A DNA stretch of 64,000 bases, taken from NCBI RefSeq assembly GCF_008831265.1, contig NZ_VTTH01000001.1:620001-684000 (forward strand), read 5' to 3'. Each line of letters opens with the position of its first letter. Position 1 is the stretch's first letter. A model generated the notes under the pieces. That model was not told the DNA's origin. It saw nothing but the letters and a program-made list of their open reading frames with translations, and searched no databases. This document shows positions 16,161 through 23,844 of the stretch, one piece after another. A program made the translations under genes and the position numbers. The stretch is from Lacisediminimonas profundi. Lineage in GTDB: Bacteria; Pseudomonadota; Gammaproteobacteria; Burkholderiales; Burkholderiaceae_D.

Positions 16161-16820
16161 ATGAGAGTTTTACTGGTTGAAGACGAACCCGTCCTGCGTG
16201 CCCAGTTGCGAGCCAGCCTGGAGGATGCGGGCTATGCGGTGGATGAGGCGGACAATGGCCGCGATGCCCATTTTGCAGGCGATACAGAACCCTTCGATGC
16301 TGTCATCCTCGATCTCGGCCTGCCGGTTATCGACGGTCTCACCGTGCTCAAGCGCTGGCGCGATGCGGGTCGTGCGATGCCGGTGCTGATCCTTACTGCA
16401 CGCGACAGCTGGCACGAAAAGGTGGCGGGCATCGACGCCGGCGCTGACGATTACCTGACCAAGCCTTTTCACACCGAAGAATTGCTGGCGCGCTTGCGGG
16501 CGCTGATCCGCCGTTCCAGCGGCTTGGCATCGCCGGTGCTGCAGTGCGGTTCGCTCGCCCTGGACACGCGCACAGGCCGCGTAACCCTGGCTGGCCAGCC
16601 CGTGACGCTGACCAGCCACGAACACAAGGTGCTGGACTACCTGATGCACCGCCCCGGCCAGGTGATTTCCCGCACCGAACTGACCGAGCACATCTATGCC
16701 CAGGACTTTGATCGTGACTCCAACACCATCGAGGTGTTCGTCGGGCGCTTGCGCAAGAAACTTCCGGCCGACCTGATCGAAACCGTGCGGGGACAGGGCT
16801 ACCGCCTCAAGCCGGCATGA
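16161..16820 (+). CDS. OmpR/PhoP-family response regulator
   Basis: 219 residues. Receiver domain (1-115) with acidic pocket ED (residues 8-9), phosphoacceptor Asp in VILDLGLPVIDG and Lys in LTKPF; winged-helix DNA-binding domain (about 125-218, ending TVRGQGYRLKPA). It resembles QseB/PmrA regulators. It overlaps the kinase gene by 4 bp (ATGA), so the pair is translationally coupled. The cytochrome/PepSY genes upstream are natural target candidates, but that is inference. Confidence 0.92.
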   Translation: MRVLLVEDEPVLRAQLRASLEDAGYAVDEADNGRDAHFAGDTEPFDAVILDLGLPVIDGLTVLKRWRDAGRAMPVLILTARDSWHEKVAGIDAGADDYLTKPFHTEELLARLRALIRRSSGLASPVLQCGSLALDTRTGRVTLAGQPVTLTSHEHKVLDYLMHRPGQVISRTELTEHIYAQDFDRDSNTIEVFVGRLRKKLPADLIETVRGQGYRLKPA

Positions 16821-18259
16821 GCAATCCATCATCAGTCACCGAAGTTCCGGCCAGGCAGCGACGACCGGTGTTCCATTCGCTGCGGATGCGGCTGCTGGCG
16901 GCGACCATTGCCGGTCTGGCGGTGGCGCTGGTGCTGGCCGGTTTTGGCTTGGGCAGCTTGTTCAGGGATCATGTGCTGCAACAGTTTCAGGCGGGCTTGA
17001 CGCAGCAGCTCGACCAGCTCACGGCCAGGCTGGAGTTCAGCCCCGCCGGCGAACCCATGATCGATGCCCAGTCGCTGTACGACCCGCGCTGGCAGCGGCC
17101 TTACTCGGGCCTTTACTGGCAGGTCGATCAGATAGGCCCGGATGGCAGCTATCGCAGGGGCGTGCTTCGCTCGCGTTCATTGTGGGATATCAGCTTGCAG
17201 TTGAGCGCCGATGCCCTGGCCGATGCCGCGGTGCATGTCCATCAAACATCCGGACCCATGAACAGCAGCTTGCTGGTACTCGAGCGCACGGTGCGCGCGG
17301 CAGGCCGGATGGATGCCAGTTGGCGCCTGATCGTGGCGGCTGACATGAGCGAGACGACGCGGGCGGTGCAGCGCTTCACCGGCGGCCTGGCAGCCTCACT
17401 GCTGGTGCTGTTGGGCTTGCTGGTCATGGCGGCATGGGCGCAGGTCAGCGTGGGTCTGAAGCCGCTACGCGCCCTGCAGCGCAGTCTCAGGGACGTGCAG
17501 CAAGCGCGCACCGCTCGCCTGCAGGGCGTGTTCCCGAGCGAAGTGCAGCCGCTGGTCGACGACTTCAACCGGGTGCTGGACCAGAATCGCGAAGTCCTGG
17601 AGCGGGCGCGCACCCAGGCCGGCAATCTGGCGCATGCCCTGAAAACGCCTTTGTCCGTGCTGGATCATGCCGCATCCGTCGAGTTGGGCAAGGATGGCAG
17701 TGCGCTGGCGCGTCAGGTGCAGGAACAAGTGCAGGCCGCGCGTCGTCACATCGACTGGCACTTGGCCCGCGCCCGCGTTTCGGCGACACAACGCCTGCCG
17801 GGACAGCGAACCGATGTCGGCAGGGTGGTGGCAGGCCTGGTGCGCGTGATGGAGCGTGTGCATGCTGGCCGTGGCATCCATATCGAGCTGCAACTGACGG
17901 AGTTGCCCCTTTACTTTGCCGGCGAGGAGCAGGACCTGCATGAAATGCTGGGCAATCTGCTCGACAACGCCTGCAAATGGGCGCAAGCGAAAGTCGTGGT
18001 CAGTGCGTCGCCAGTGCCCGGCCTGGAGCCACCGGCGCTCCGTGTGACCGTGCACGACGATGGCCCCGGGGTCGATGATGCCCACCGCGATGCGGTGTTG
18101 GCCCGGGGTGTCCGGCTCGATGAATCCGTTCCCGGTACCGGTCTGGGGCTGGCTATCGTGAAGGAACTGGCAAGCTTGTACGGCGGCGGACTGGAATTGC
18201 AAAGGAACGGCGAAGGAGGCTTGAGCGCGAGCATCGTGTTGCCGGCCACCGGAGAATAA
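16817..18259 (+). CDS. Sensor histidine kinase partnered with the upstream regulator
   Basis: 480 residues: transmembrane helix at about 24-48, a periplasmic domain of about 130 residues, a second helix (LLVLLGLLVMAAWAQV), HAMP-like linker, dimerisation domain with the phosphoacceptor in LAHALKTPLSVLDHA, and HATPase (NLLDNACKWA, DDGPGV, GTGLGLAIV). The domain order and H-box fit the PhoQ/QseC group. The kinase stop is followed directly by a half copy of the palindrome family. Confidence 0.92.
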   Translation: MSNPSSVTEVPARQRRPVFHSLRMRLLAATIAGLAVALVLAGFGLGSLFRDHVLQQFQAGLTQQLDQLTARLEFSPAGEPMIDAQSLYDPRWQRPYSGLYWQVDQIGPDGSYRRGVLRSRSLWDISLQLSADALADAAVHVHQTSGPMNSSLLVLERTVRAAGRMDASWRLIVAADMSETTRAVQRFTGGLAASLLVLLGLLVMAAWAQVSVGLKPLRALQRSLRDVQQARTARLQGVFPSEVQPLVDDFNRVLDQNREVLERARTQAGNLAHALKTPLSVLDHAASVELGKDGSALARQVQEQVQAARRHIDWHLARARVSATQRLPGQRTDVGRVVAGLVRVMERVHAGRGIHIELQLTELPLYFAGEEQDLHEMLGNLLDNACKWAQAKVVVSASPVPGLEPPALRVTVHDDGPGVDDAHRDAVLARGVRLDESVPGTGLGLAIVKELASLYGGGLELQRNGEGGLSASIVLPATGE

Positions 18260-18285
18260 ATCGAGCCTGACCCCATTTATTCTCA
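18251..18285. repeat. Half copy of the palindrome family forming a hairpin with the kinase 3' end
   Basis: TCGAGCCTGACCCCATTTATT (18261-18281) equals the right arm of the palindromes with one changed base. GAGAATAAA just before it is complementary to TTTATTCTC at its end, so a 9-bp stem could form around it. It could act as a weak terminator for the kinase transcript. Confidence 0.6.
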
Positions 18286-18325
18286 GCCTGTTAGACTACT
18301 GGCCCCCCAAGCATTCAAGGCAGTC

Positions 18326-19042
18326 ATGTCCGAAACAATCCGTCTGGCGAAACGCGTCGCCGAAGTCCTGGAATGCTCACGCACCGAGGCAATCCAATAC
18401 ATCGAGGGCGGTAACGTCGAGGTGAATGGCGTTGTGGTGGAGGAATCCGGTTGCAGGGTCGCGCCTGACGCCACGATTACCTTGCTGCCACAGGCACGGC
18501 TGGCGCCGATCGTGCCGGTCAGCATCCTGATCCACAAGCCTGCCGGCATGACCTCGGCAGATGCGGCGGAACTGTTCGTGCCGGACAATCAGTCACCCGA
18601 GGACCGGTCCGGCATTCGCTTCCTGCGGCGCCACAAGACCGGACTGGAGATGCTGGATCCGCTCGAGCCTGCAGTCAGCGGCCTGCTGGTTTTTTCGCAG
18701 GACTGGCACATCAAGCGCAAGCTGGTCGAAGACCTGATGAGGGTCGAGCAGGAGTACGTGGTCGAGGTGGCCAACGAAATCATTCCCGACGGAATGGCCT
18801 TGCTCAACCGCAGCATCACTTTCAATGGCAAGGTCATACCGCAGGTCAAGGCCAGCTGGCAGAGCGAGAACAAACTGCGCTTTGCGCTGAAGTCCTCATC
18901 CGCTGCGCGGGCGATCGCCTATCTTTGCGAGAAAGTCGGGCTGTCGGTGGTCTCGATCAAACGCCTGCGCGTGGGACGCATACCGATTGCCGGCGTGGCG
19001 CCTGGCCAGTGGCGCTACCTGGCCGCCGACGAGCGGTTCTGA
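18326..19042 (+). CDS. RsuA/RluB-type rRNA pseudouridine synthase-like protein
   Basis: 238 residues with an S4 RNA-binding domain (about 6-55, ECSRTEAIQYIEGGNVEVNG) and a RsuA-like catalytic fold (ILIHKPAGMTS; SGLLVFSQD; IKRLRVGRI). In this family the catalytic aspartate sits in a GRLD....GLL motif. Here the stretch before GLL reads LEPAVSGLL, so Glu appears at the aligned position, and the GR of the motif is missing. Activity is therefore doubtful; it may bind RNA without modifying it. A long hairpin (19051-19102) separates it from the convergent yjdM gene. Confidence 0.75.
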   Translation: MSETIRLAKRVAEVLECSRTEAIQYIEGGNVEVNGVVVEESGCRVAPDATITLLPQARLAPIVPVSILIHKPAGMTSADAAELFVPDNQSPEDRSGIRFLRRHKTGLEMLDPLEPAVSGLLVFSQDWHIKRKLVEDLMRVEQEYVVEVANEIIPDGMALLNRSITFNGKVIPQVKASWQSENKLRFALKSSSAARAIAYLCEKVGLSVVSIKRLRVGRIPIAGVAPGQWRYLAADERF

Positions 19043-19050
19043 CGGAAAGT

Positions 19051-19102
19051 CTGCGGACCGATATCAGCTGGCCGATATCAACTGCCAGGTATCGGTCCGC
19101 AG
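19051..19102. terminator. Shared hairpin between convergent genes
   Basis: CTGCGGACCGATA (19051-19063) and TATCGGTCCGCAG (19090-19102) form a perfect 13-bp stem with a 26-base loop that contains a further CGATATC. It lies between two convergent stop codons and could end transcription from either side. Confidence 0.7.
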
Positions 19103-19112
19103 TTTGTGCCTG

Positions 19113-19451
19113 CTACACCTTCTTGACGAATTCCGACTTCAGTCCCATCTGTCCGATGCCGTCGATCTTGCAGTCGATATCGTGGTCGCCCTCGACCAGG
19201 CGGATGTTCTTGACCTTGGTGCCGACCTTCACCACCAATGACGAGCCCTTGAGCTTCAGGTCCTTGATGACCGTGACGGTGTCACCGTCCTGAAGCACGT
19301 TGCCAACGGCATCTTTCCACACGCGCACTTCATCTGTTGCTACCGCTGCCGTAGCCGACCATTCGTGGGCGCATTCGGGACAGATGTAGTTGCCGCCATC
19401 TTCATAGGTGTATTCCGAATTGCATTTGGGGCAGGGGGGCAGTGCGCTCAT
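19113..19451 (-). CDS. yjdM: YjdM/PhnA-family zinc-ribbon protein
   Basis: 112 residues. N-terminal zinc ribbon with [10 protein letters not shown] and CPECAHEW (four Cys), then the compact beta domain of the YjdM (PhnA) family ([46 protein letters not shown]). Length and motifs match the family, whose cellular role is poorly defined; despite the old PhnA name it is not itself a phosphonatase. The start at 19451 is preferred because the longer frame lacks family sequence. Confidence 0.9.
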   Translation of the reverse strand: MSALPPCPKCNSEYTYEDGGNYICPECAHEWSATAAVATDEVRVWKDAVGNVLQDGDTVTVIKDLKLKGSSLVVKVGTKVKNIRLVEGDHDIDCKIDGIGQMGLKSEFVKKV

Positions 19452-19567
19452 GGATTGTTTCCTGAAGGAGTGAAGGGGGGGCGAATGCTCTTGCGGCATT
19501 GCTCGTTTTTGGTGGCTATTATCGGCGGTGGAGCGGTCATCCGCAATTCGGGTAATCCCGCATGGCT

Positions 19568-19597
19568 GCCGGCCGCTGTGGACCGCCAGCGGCCGGC
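19568..19597. terminator. Hairpin downstream of the LysR gene
   Basis: GCCGGCCGCTG (19568-19578) pairs with CAGCGGCCGGC (19587-19597) over 11 bp with an 8-base loop. It stands 11 bp after the LysR stop on the minus strand. No T-tract follows, so any termination would be inefficient or Rho-assisted. Confidence 0.5.
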
Positions 19598-19608
19598 TCC
19601 CGGAGACG

Positions 19609-20574
19609 CTACTGCGAAGCAGCGTCGATGCCCTTGAATGCCCCTGGCCAGGCGCCGGAGCTGATCATTGAATTCACCTCCTTGATCAGCAGGTCCCGCA
19701 CCAGCGACACTGCAATGCTTACCGGCGCGCTGGCATGCCGGCACATATAGACAGAGCGGCGCATGCGCGGTGCGACGATGGGCAGGACGATGCTTGTCTG
19801 CTGGTGACGGTCGCTGTAGACAGAGGCGTGGGGAATGATGGTCGAGGCAACACCGGCCAAGGCCACATCGATCAGCTGCGTGATCGTGTTCAGTTCGACC
19901 ACGATATTCAGGGAAACTTTTTGCGCGCGGATGAATTCATCGATCCGCTGGCGCAGGTTGGTGACGCTGGTCGGTAAGGCGAGGCGGAACCGGGCCAGGT
20001 CGGAAAATCGGAGCTCGGTGACGGCGTCCGCTCGTCGGCCAAATACTGACTGCATCTGATCCGGCGACGTCACGAACACAAGGTCCTCGTCGAGCAGGTG
20101 AGTGAATTGCGTGCCGGCGTTACCTTCTTTCCCGAAGGTCAGCCCGAGGTCGATGTCGCCCTTGGCAAGGTATTCCGGGATGTGTCCGGTATTCATCTCG
20201 ATCAGCTGGAATTGAATCTTCGGCCACCGGTTCACGACTTCCCGCGCCAGTGGCACGGTCAGGATGCTGGCCATTGACTGCGACATGCCCAGCGCCACGC
20301 GTCCGCTTGGTTCATTGACCGCATCCCGAACTTCCTGGAAGGCCAGGTCGAGATGGTTCAGGATGGCGATGCCATGGCCCAGAAGGCGCGATCCCGCGAC
20401 CGTCGGCACCACACCCTTGCGCGTGCGTTCGAACAGGGCGACCCCCAGCTCCTGCTCCATTTTCTTGATCTGGAAGCTCAGCGCAGGCTGGGCTATGTGC
20501 AGCTGCTCCGCCGCGCGTGAGATCGATCCGGCGGCAGCGACCGCTACCAGGCTCCTGAGGCCTCTTATATCCAT
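19609..20574 (-). CDS. LysR-family transcriptional regulator
   Basis: 321 residues. N-terminal winged helix (1-60, [28 protein letters not shown]) and a periplasmic-binding-like effector domain. It resembles the Nac/CynR-like group of LysR regulators. It is transcribed away from the CoA-transferase operon, the usual layout for a regulator of its divergent neighbour, and the 235-bp gap contains inverted and direct repeats suitable as operators. Confidence 0.9.
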   Translation of the reverse strand: MDIRGLRSLVAVAAAGSISRAAEQLHIAQPALSFQIKKMEQELGVALFERTRKGVVPTVAGSRLLGHGIAILNHLDLAFQEVRDAVNEPSGRVALGMSQSMASILTVPLAREVVNRWPKIQFQLIEMNTGHIPEYLAKGDIDLGLTFGKEGNAGTQFTHLLDEDLVFVTSPDQMQSVFGRRADAVTELRFSDLARFRLALPTSVTNLRQRIDEFIRAQKVSLNIVVELNTITQLIDVALAGVASTIIPHASVYSDRHQQTSIVLPIVAPRMRRSVYMCRHASAPVSIAVSLVRDLLIKEVNSMISSGAWPGAFKGIDAASQ

Positions 20575-20645
20575 GAATTTCTCCGCTCATTCACCCGCTC
20601 ATTCCCCCGTCACTGCGCTGATCGGCGGCCGCCCACGATCATAAC

Positions 20646-20697
20646 AAATCCGGTATGGCCAGCATATTAATTCGGTCTTGGACGTATGGCCGGATTT
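20646..20697. promoter_or_regulatory. Candidate LysR operator repeats in the divergent promoter region
   Basis: AAATCCGG (20646-20653) and CCGGATTT (20690-20697) form an inverted repeat 36 bp apart, and GTATGGCC occurs twice (20653-20660, 20684-20691). The spacing fits a recognition site plus an activation site, but no binding consensus is known to me for this regulator. Confidence 0.45.
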
Positions 20698-20809
20698 CCC
20701 GCATAGTCGGCACCCAGGAAAAGCACCCGGCTCACAAGGCCGGTGCACACCCAACCGGCCGATCCGCCATGCAAGGGGATCGGCCGGCCCGGCAACCCGA
20801 AACAGGCAA

Positions 20810-22003
20810 ATGGCAGGCATGCAAGCACTCCAGGGACTCAAGGTAGTAGACCTCAGCAAGGTATTGGCAGGCCCGCTTTGCGGCCAGTATCTCGGCGAAC
20901 TCGGCGCAGAAGTGATCAAGGTCGAACCAGTTGGCAGCGGCGATGACACCCGCGTCTGGTTACCGCTGGACCAGGGGGAGTCAGCAACTTTCCTGGCAGT
21001 CAATCACAACAAGCGCAGTCTCGCCGTCGATCTCAAGACCGAGGCCGGGCGCGCGATCGTGCATGGCCTGGTCAAGGACGCCGACATCGTGTTGCAGGGT
21101 TTTGGCGGCGGCACTGCAGCCAAGCTTGGCGTCGACTACGAGACGCTGGCGGCGATCAATCCGAAGCTGATCTATTGCGAGATTTCCGGCTATGGCCGCA
21201 CCGGCCCGCTTGGCGACGAACCCGGTTACGACGTCATGCTGCAGGCATTCAGCGGCATGATCAGCACCATGGGCGACCCGGATGGCAACTATGCGCGCGT
21301 CAGTTTCTCACCGGTCGATCTCGGCACGGCGATGCATGCGTTCAGCGGCGTTCTTGCCGCCGTGATCGAGCGCGGACGAACCGGAAAGGGCGTGTACCTT
21401 GAAGCCTGCCTGCTGGACACCGCAATCGGTTTCATGACCTACCTGGCCCAGAACTATCTGCGCACCGGCAAGATTCCGCAGCGCATGGGAACGGCGCACG
21501 CTTCCTTGTGCCCTTACCAGGTATTTGTCGCTGCGGACGGACCGCTGATGATCGGTGTCGGCAACGACGCCCAATGGCGGCGCTTCTGCCCGGTGGCCGG
21601 CTTGCAGGAGCATGTCGATCACCCGGACTTCCGGACCAATGCCGACCGCGTGCGCAACATGCGCAGGACGGTCGCCCTGGTACAGGACCAGATCAAGACC
21701 AAAACCATCGCCGAGTGGGGCCAGTTGCTGCGCAAGGTGGGCGTTCCATGCTCGCCCATCCACACCCTGGACCAGGCTCTCAGCCATCCCCAGGTCGAGG
21801 CGCGCGGCCTGCTTACCGAGGCCATGCATCCGGTACTTGGCCTGGTACGCAATGTCGGCCTGCCGGTTCGTTTCCGGATGGAAGACCGCGTAGCACATCG
21901 CCCGCCGCCCACGCTCGGCCAGCACAGCGAGGAAATCCTGCGCGAGGCGGGTTACGCGGAAGATTCGATACAGGAACTGAAACGCAGCGGGGTCATCGGC
22001 TGA
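20810..22003 (+). CDS. CaiB/BaiF family (class III) CoA-transferase
   Basis: 397 residues, full length for the family. Motifs: LKVVDLSKVLAGPLCGQYLGELGAEVIKVE (N-terminal CoA-binding half), the catalytic aspartate region GPLGDEPGYDVMLQAFSG, and LGQHSEEIL at the C-terminus. Class III enzymes move CoA between carboxylic acids; the substrate is not visible from sequence. ATGs at 20810 and 20819 are both usable. The next genes encode a Bug binding protein and a MaoC-type hydratase, so the operon probably takes up and activates an organic acid. Confidence 0.9.
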   Translation: MAGMQALQGLKVVDLSKVLAGPLCGQYLGELGAEVIKVEPVGSGDDTRVWLPLDQGESATFLAVNHNKRSLAVDLKTEAGRAIVHGLVKDADIVLQGFGGGTAAKLGVDYETLAAINPKLIYCEISGYGRTGPLGDEPGYDVMLQAFSGMISTMGDPDGNYARVSFSPVDLGTAMHAFSGVLAAVIERGRTGKGVYLEACLLDTAIGFMTYLAQNYLRTGKIPQRMGTAHASLCPYQVFVAADGPLMIGVGNDAQWRRFCPVAGLQEHVDHPDFRTNADRVRNMRRTVALVQDQIKTKTIAEWGQLLRKVGVPCSPIHTLDQALSHPQVEARGLLTEAMHPVLGLVRNVGLPVRFRMEDRVAHRPPPTLGQHSEEILREAGYAEDSIQELKRSGVIG

Positions 22004-22033
22004 TCAGCTGCAAGCGCCTGCCAGCAAGCTCAC

Positions 22034-22070
22034 TTCGGCCAGATAAAAAAACAGGATTTGACTGGCCGAA
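22034..22070 (+). other. Intercistronic hairpin between CoA-transferase and Bug genes
   Basis: TTCGGCCAG (22034-22042) pairs with CTGGCCGAA (22062-22070). The loop holds seven A residues. It may modulate read-through or mRNA stability towards the abundant binding protein. Confidence 0.45.
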
Positions 22071-22119
22071 ATTCAACCCCTGCGCCGGTGCGCAGGAAAT
22101 AATCCAAGGAAGACAAAAA

Positions 22120-23163
22120 ATGCAATACATCCGACGCATCCAAAACATCCGAAGCATGATCAAAGGCCATGTACTGTCCATGCGACTGGCCATGGGACTG
22201 GCCATGGGACTGGCCATGGGACTGGCGGCCGCAGTGGCTCCGGCCCAGGCCCAGACGCCGGCTCCGTACCCGAGCAAGATGATAAAGATGATTGTCGGCT
22301 TCCCGGCCGGCAATGCGACCGATACGGTTGCCCGCATGCTTGCGGAGCGGATGAGCACGGCGTTCGGCCAGCCGGTGATCATTGAAAATCGCCCGGGACA
22401 GGGCGGCAGCATGGCGATCGATCACCTGGCGCGTTCGGCTCCCGATGGCTACACCATGATCCTGGCTGCTTCTGGCGGGCTGGTGACCAATCCTCATCTG
22501 TACAAGGGCATTCCATTCAATCCGACCGAAGATTTCGAGCCGATCGCGCTGGTTGCGGATCTGCCGCTGCTGCTGGTCGCCAATCCGTCGCGGCCGTTTG
22601 ATTCGGTCAAGTCGCTGGTCGAGCACGCAAAGAAGAACCCGGGCAAGCTGAGCTACGGCTCCACCGGCGTGGGCACCAGCTCGCATCTGGCGATGGAATC
22701 GCTCAAGCGTAATACGCAGATCGACATGTTGCACGTGCCATACCAGGGCAGCGTGAAGGCGGCGACCGACCTGATCGCCGGCAACGTCGACCTGATGTTC
22801 GATACGGTGGCAGCGACGCGTCCGCACGTCATGTCCGGCAAGCTGAAATTGATGGCCGCCGGTTCGCGCAAGCGCATGCCGTCGTTCCCGAACACACCGA
22901 CGCTGGCAGAAGCAGGCTTCCCTGCGATTTCCGCGAGCGTGTGGCTTGGCATGCTGTTCCCCAAGGGAACGCCGGCTGACATCGTGAACAAGGTCAACGC
23001 CCAGCTGGCAAAAGACCTGGCCGATCCGGCACTGGAAAAGCGGCTGCTCGAAATCGGCGTGGTGCCTGCCGCCACCAGCCCGAAGGAATTTGCCAAGTTC
23101 ATCCGCGACGAATATGTCCGCCTCGGAAAGCTGGTCCAGGAGTCCGGCGCCAAGGCAAACTGA
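22120..23163 (+). CDS. Bug-family tripartite tricarboxylate transporter substrate-binding protein
   Basis: 347 residues, periplasmic. A signal peptide of about 45 residues is followed by the Bug fold (YPSKMIKMIVGFPAG, ENRPGQGGSMA, HVPYQGS, PTLAEAGFP). Bug proteins bind carboxylates and related anions for TTT transporters; no TctA/TctB membrane genes are adjacent. AAGGAAG precedes the ATG. The signal peptide contains a 12-bp tandem repeat (22180-22227). Confidence 0.9.
   Translation: MQYIRRIQNIRSMIKGHVLSMRLAMGLAMGLAMGLAAAVAPAQAQTPAPYPSKMIKMIVGFPAGNATDTVARMLAERMSTAFGQPVIIENRPGQGGSMAIDHLARSAPDGYTMILAASGGLVTNPHLYKGIPFNPTEDFEPIALVADLPLLLVANPSRPFDSVKSLVEHAKKNPGKLSYGSTGVGTSSHLAMESLKRNTQIDMLHVPYQGSVKAATDLIAGNVDLMFDTVAATRPHVMSGKLKLMAAGSRKRMPSFPNTPTLAEAGFPAISASVWLGMLFPKGTPADIVNKVNAQLAKDLADPALEKRLLEIGVVPAATSPKEFAKFIRDEYVRLGKLVQESGAKAN
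22180..22227 (+). repeat. 12-bp tandem repeat inside the signal peptide
   Basis: Four units of ATGSGACTGGCC (first unit ATGCGACTGGCC, then three near-identical ATGGGACTGGCC/G units) encode MRLAMGLAMGLAMGLA, the hydrophobic core of the signal peptide. Being 12 bp, changes in copy number would keep the frame. Confidence 0.9.
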
Positions 23164-23179
23164 TCTGACGATCATCGTG

Positions 23180-23214
23180 GCCGCATTGGCAGGGCATGGT
23201 CCTGCCAATGCGGC
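23180..23214 (+). other. Strong intercistronic hairpin between Bug and MaoC genes
   Basis: GCCGCATTGGCAGG (23180-23193) and CCTGCCAATGCGGC (23201-23214) form a perfect 14-bp stem with a 7-base loop. It has no T-tract, so it is more likely an mRNA-stabilising or attenuating structure than a full terminator. Confidence 0.6.
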
Positions 23215-23245
23215 AATCAACAAGACTGAAGGAGTACAACTGTCC

Positions 23246-23728
23246 ATGACAGAAAAAGCATTTGATCCGCTCGCGTTCAACATGACCGAGCAGCGCTATT
23301 TTGATGACTTCAAGATCGGCGAGGTATTCCGGTTGCCGTCACGCACGATGACCGATGCCCTGTTCGCGGCATTCCAGCTCGCCAGCGGCGACAACCACCC
23401 CATCCATTACGACGTCGAATATTGCCGGGCTCTCGGCATGCCGCACATGCTGGCGCATGGATTCCAGGTCGCCATCCAGACCGCAGCGGGCGCCGGTCTG
23501 TTTCCGCACGTGACCGAGAAATCGCTCAAGGCCTTCATCGAGCAATCAAGCCGATTCCTGAATCCGGTCTATGTCGGCGACACACTGTATTCGGCAATCG
23601 AAGTCGCCGAACTGATCCCGGGCCGCACGACCGGCGTGCTGGTGATGAAATCGACGGTCTACAACCAGAAGGGCGTTCTGGTGATGGATGGAATGCAGAA
23701 ATACCTGCTGCGGCGACGCGAAGGGTAA
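23246..23728 (+). CDS. MaoC-like hydratase/dehydratase
   Basis: 160 residues with a single hot-dog domain. The hydratase signature is visible (FQLASGDNHPIHYDVEYCRALGMPHMLAHGFQ), with the catalytic Asp and His of the R-hydratase motif. It should hydrate an enoyl-CoA ester. With a class III CoA-transferase it would allow activation and hydration of an unsaturated acid; the exact acid is unknown. GAAGGAG lies at 23228-23234, 11 bp before the ATG. Confidence 0.85.
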   Translation: MTEKAFDPLAFNMTEQRYFDDFKIGEVFRLPSRTMTDALFAAFQLASGDNHPIHYDVEYCRALGMPHMLAHGFQVAIQTAAGAGLFPHVTEKSLKAFIEQSSRFLNPVYVGDTLYSAIEVAELIPGRTTGVLVMKSTVYNQKGVLVMDGMQKYLLRRREG

Positions 23729-23738
23729 ATTTTTAAAA

Positions 23739-23778
23739 TTGGGGTCATAAAATTGGGGCAAGACTCGATTAGCGAGTC
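23739..23778. repeat. Degenerate copy of the palindrome family
   Basis: TTGGGGTCA is followed by a second partial unit TTGGGGCAAGACTCGATTAGCGAGTC, recognisable against copy 1 (GGGGTCAGACTCGAATTAGCGAG). The right arm is lost after GAGTC. It lies between the MaoC gene and the hipA promoter. Confidence 0.7.
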
Positions 23779-23805
23779 AAAAACACATAAAACCTACCTG
23801 AATGC

Positions 23806-23820
23806 TTGGAATATTTCCAA
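23806..23820. promoter_or_regulatory. Candidate operator of the hipAB module
   Basis: TTGGAATATTTCCAA is a perfect 15-bp palindrome (6-bp arms, TAT centre) that starts 39 bp before the hipA start codon. A -10-like TAGAAT follows at 23830-23835. Autoregulation by a HipB-type repressor at such a site is usual, though the sequence differs from the E. coli operator. Confidence 0.5.
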
Positions 23821-23844
23821 TGATTCGGATAGAATTATGTGTAA

